In this document: positions 32,362 through 34,361 of the stretch, piece by piece
How the letters are laid out: each line of letters begins with the position of its first letter
Position numbering within the stretch: position 1 is the stretch's first letter
Notes under the pieces: model-generated
Database searches by the model: none
What the model was told of the DNA's origin: nothing
What the model saw: the letters and a program-made list of their open reading frames with translations, nothing else
From: an uncultured Clostridia bacterium
Lineage (GTDB): Bacteria; Bacillota; Clostridia; Christensenellales; Borkfalkiaceae
NCBI GenBank assembly: GCA_944358655.1
Contig: CALVRO010000015.1
Location: 1-34,361, forward strand
Direction: 5' to 3'
Length of the DNA stretch: 34,361 nt
Position numbers and translations under genes: made by a program

Positions 32362-32563
32362 TTAACGCAAATTGTGCGCTTGGGGCGCGCACCAATTTGC
32401 CGTTATTTGAGGGCGCTGCCCTCAGCGGCGCAATCTTAGGTGCCCTACAGTTATAAAATTGCGCCGCTTTCACCTGCTGAGGCGCAAGTATGCGCAAATT
32501 GTGTTGTGCTGCGCGAAAGCGTGGTTTCGCTTGCACCGATAATTAAAGAAATTAACGCAAATT
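32362..32563 (+). repeat. Structured repeat, copy B
   Basis: Begins 9 nt after the guaA stop. It has the same order as copies A and C: first hairpin CAAATT-GTGCGC/GCGCACCAATTTG closed by TAACG/CGTTA; GAGGGC/GCCCTC; stem AGCGGCGCAAT/ATTGCGCCGCT (32424-32434 with 32458-32468) with loop motif GCCCTACAGTTAT; CTGAGG, CGCA/TGCG hairpin, AAATTGTG; then GTGC with an inner GCGAAA/TTTCGC (32513-32518 with 32525-32530) and GCAC; ending with a second TTAACGCAAATT. Confidence 0.85.
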
Positions 32564-32570
32564 TCGCCTA

Positions 32571-33104
32571 CGCTCGAAATGACTTGCTCTGTACGGGTGC
32601 GGTGATAGCGCTTGCCTGAAATGATATAAAAAAATACGGAGTGTCATTTCGACCGAAGAGAGGAGGGCCTTCTGCCCGACGAACGGAGCGGAGAAATCTC
32701 ACGGGGAGAGAAATCAAACTTGTAAACAATCTTTTCTTCACCCCTTTGTCATGCTGAGCAGCGCGCCAAAATAGTTTGAGTATGACCAAGCGCGAACGCG
32801 CGTTGCGACAGCAACGGACAAGCAGGGCGAAATTCGCCCGTAATGGCTCCCCGTCGCTATGGGGAGCTGTCGGCAACTTGTTGCCGACTGAGGGGGCGTT
32901 ATTTCCTTTCGACCTCTCCGTCTGCACGCTCTCGCGCGCAGCCACCTCTCCATACGAAGGAGAGGCAATATTGCGGTTAGATGGTATCTGAAGCGTAGCC
33001 GAGGAGATTTCTCCGTGCGGCGTCCGTGCGGAGGCACGGCCGCCTTAGTCGAAATGACATTCCTCTTTTCGGGGAGATTTCTCGGCTTCGCTCGAAATGA
33101 CAGG
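32571..33104. repeat. Composite repeat block 2
   Basis: No gene is seen between copy B and the second guaA. The block contains a CTCGAAATGAC end (32572), an inverted TGTCATTTCGACC to GAGAAATCTC module (32640-32702), the GTCATGCTGAGCAGCGCGCC module (from 32748), GGCTCCCCGTC, CAACTTGTTGCCGACTGAGGGGGCG, CGACCTCTCC through CCATACGAAGGAGAGGC, GTATCTGAAGCG, and two GAGATTTCTC to TCGAAATGACA modules (33002-33060, 33080-33102). The order repeats block 1 without the MITE. Confidence 0.78.
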
Positions 33105-33183
33105 AAGAGAGACGGCGCGTGCCTGCATGCCGCAAAGGGCTGCGGTCGCGGACGAACTTAAAAATATCAAGGAGAAAAACAGC

Positions 33184-34167
33184 ATGTCAAACAATATAAG
33201 ACCCGAAAGTCTTGCACGCATAACCACCAAGGAGGCGGCCGATGCCTTCATAAATGAGCAGATAGCCGAAGTGCGCGCTCAGGTCGGCGGCAAAAAGGTG
33301 TTGCTCGCCCTCTCGGGCGGAGTTGATTCCTCCGTCGTCGCCGCCCTCCTCATCAAGGCCATAGGCAAGCAGCTCGTCTGCGTGCACGTCAACCACGGCC
33401 TTCTGCGTCAGGGCGAGCCCGAACAGGTAGTTTCGGTATTCCGCGACGAGCTGGACGCCAATCTTATCTATGTCGACGCCACCGATCGCTTCCTCGGCAA
33501 GCTTGCCGGCGTGGCCGATCCCGAAACAAAGCGCAAGATAATCGGCGCCGAATTCATCGAAGTGTTTAAGGAGGAGGCCCTCAAGCTCGAGGGCATTAAG
33601 TTCCTCGCACAGGGCACAATCTATCCCGACATAATCGAGAGCGAAAAGGGCGTCAAGGCCCATCACAACGTCGGCGGTCTGCCCGAACAGCTCGGCTTCG
33701 AGCTCGTAGAACCCCTCAAGTTTTTGTATAAGGACGAAGTGCGCGTTGTGGGCGAAGCCCTCGGTCTGCCCGCAAACATGGTCTACCGCCAGCCCTTCCC
33801 CGGCCCCGGTCTGGGCGTAAGGTGCCTCGGCGCCATAACCCGCGACAGGCTGGAGTGCGTGCGCAAGTCGGACGCCATCCTTCGCGAAGAGTTTGCCAAA
33901 AACGGCCTCGAAGGAAAGGTTTGGCAGTACTTCACCGTTGTGCCCGATTTCAAGTCGGTGGGCGTAAAGGACGGCAAGCGCACCTTTGCGTGGCCAGTGA
34001 TCATCCGCGCCGTAAACACCAAGGACGCCATGACGGCCACCGTGGAGGACATTCCCTTCGCCCTGCTCGAGCACATCACCGCCCGCATCACCGCCGAGGT
34101 AGAGGGCGTAAACAGAGTGCTTTATGATCTCACCCCCAAGCCCGTCGGGACTATTGAGTGGGAATGA
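33184..34167 (+). CDS. GMP synthase ATP-pyrophosphatase subunit, no glutaminase domain
   Basis: 327 residues equal to the synthetase half of GuaA. SGGVDS is at 44-49, followed by [45 protein letters not shown] and a tail ending TIEWE. No glutaminase precedes it. I chose ATG at 33184, with AAGGAG 9-10 nt upstream. It differs a good deal from the C-terminal half of the full-length GuaA upstream (for example [13 protein letters not shown] versus [13 protein letters not shown]), so it is not a recent internal duplication. It should make GMP with free ammonia or a separate glutaminase, like the two-subunit archaeal enzyme. No clear promoter is seen; CCGCA/TGCGG forms a small hairpin in the leader. 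Confidence 0.9.
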   Translation: MSNNIRPESLARITTKEAADAFINEQIAEVRAQVGGKKVLLALSGGVDSSVVAALLIKAIGKQLVCVHVNHGLLRQGEPEQVVSVFRDELDANLIYVDATDRFLGKLAGVADPETKRKIIGAEFIEVFKEEALKLEGIKFLAQGTIYPDIIESEKGVKAHHNVGGLPEQLGFELVEPLKFLYKDEVRVVGEALGLPANMVYRQPFPGPGLGVRCLGAITRDRLECVRKSDAILREEFAKNGLEGKVWQYFTVVPDFKSVGVKDGKRTFAWPVIIRAVNTKDAMTATVEDIPFALLEHITARITAEVEGVNRVLYDLTPKPVGTIEWE

Positions 34168-34174
34168 GAGAGTT

Positions 34175-34361
34175 TTAACGCAAATTGGTGCGCTTGGGGC
34201 GCGCACCAATTTGCCGTTATTTAAGGGCGCTGCCCTCGCGGGCGCAATCTTTATATCGCCCTACAGTTATAAAATTGCGCCCGCTTCACCTGCTGAGGCG
34301 CAAGTATGCGCAAATTGTGTTGTGCTGCGCGAAAGCGTGGTTTCGCTTGCACCGATAATTA
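34175..34361 (+). repeat. Structured repeat, copy C (runs off the window)
   Basis: Starts 7 nt after the second guaA. First hairpin: perfect CAAATTGGTGCGC/GCGCACCAATTTG (34181-34193 with 34201-34213) closed by TAACG/CGTTA. Third stem: GCGGGCGCAAT/ATTGCGCCCGC (34238-34248 with 34274-34284), changed on both sides relative to copy B. The rest is almost identical to copy B up to the window edge. Confidence 0.85.

Noticed and set aside
32776-32991. 71-residue plus-strand frame in repeat block 2
   Set aside because: It is a reading through the CGACCTCTCC and CCATACGAAGGAGAGG repeat modules, with no ribosome binding site.
34175-34219. Integron attC-like site (TAAC...GTTA with an unpaired base)
   Set aside because: The first hairpin recalls attC, but it is part of a larger multi-hairpin element and there are no cassettes or integrase.

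Overview
The window looks like chromosomal DNA of an uncultured, fairly high-GC member of the Bacillota (Clostridia-like), perhaps a gut lineage. Reasons: strong AGGAGG-type ribosome binding sites, many sigma-A style promoters (TTGACA, 17 bp, TATAAT), four lipoproteins with lipobox cysteines, a DUF421/DUF4363 pair, DegV, HemW, a pyrophosphate-type phosphofructokinase, a Maf/MreB-type pair and rplM-rpsI. The lineage guess is inference; no rRNA or other firm taxonomic marker is present. I see no tRNA, CRISPR array, phage or transposase gene.

Layout. 1-5,000: start of a minus-strand gene, a structured repeat, cysS, a compact alaS without C-terminal domains, and rplM-rpsI. 5,000-8,550: a lipoprotein, a PHP-type histidinol phosphatase that seems to be expressed from a leaderless mRNA, and PPi-dependent pfp. 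8,550-10,000: repeat-rich DNA containing a 282-bp MITE-like element and a possible small minus-strand gene with an AUU start. 10,000-13,400: a large membrane-tethered lipoprotein and the convergent yetF-DUF4363 pair. 13,450-17,000: a folate operon (folC-folE-folP-folBK, mostly overlapping) behind a tetrahydrofolate riboswitch followed by two tandem terminators. 17,080-20,520: a structured leader or ncRNA, ppx, a MITE remnant, maf and an mreB-like gene. 20,690-26,110: an EF-G paralogue on the minus strand, a lipoprotein and lepA. 26,290-29,240: an MGMT-domain protein, hemW, degV and a GNAT acetyltransferase. 29,370-34,361: a lipoprotein, a small membrane protein, full-length guaA, a repeat island, a second guaA lacking the glutaminase domain, and another copy of the structured repeat.

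Genes working together. FolE, FolB, FolK, FolP and FolC carry out most steps from GTP to folylpolyglutamate; the dihydroneopterin triphosphate phosphatase and dihydrofolate reductase are not here. The riboswitch would close the loop by letting reduced folate shut off the operon. The two GuaA proteins share a reaction but differ in ammonia source.

The most interesting item is a dispersed element of about 200 bp (minus strand 130-334; plus strand 32362-32563 and 34175 to the window end). It has five successive hairpins. Stem sequences differ between copies but stay paired, while single-stranded motifs are conserved, which points to selection on a folded RNA or single-stranded DNA. I do not recognise it as a known family. 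A second layer of repeats (modules ending in TCGAAATGACA, with larger modules around them) fills most gene-free stretches.
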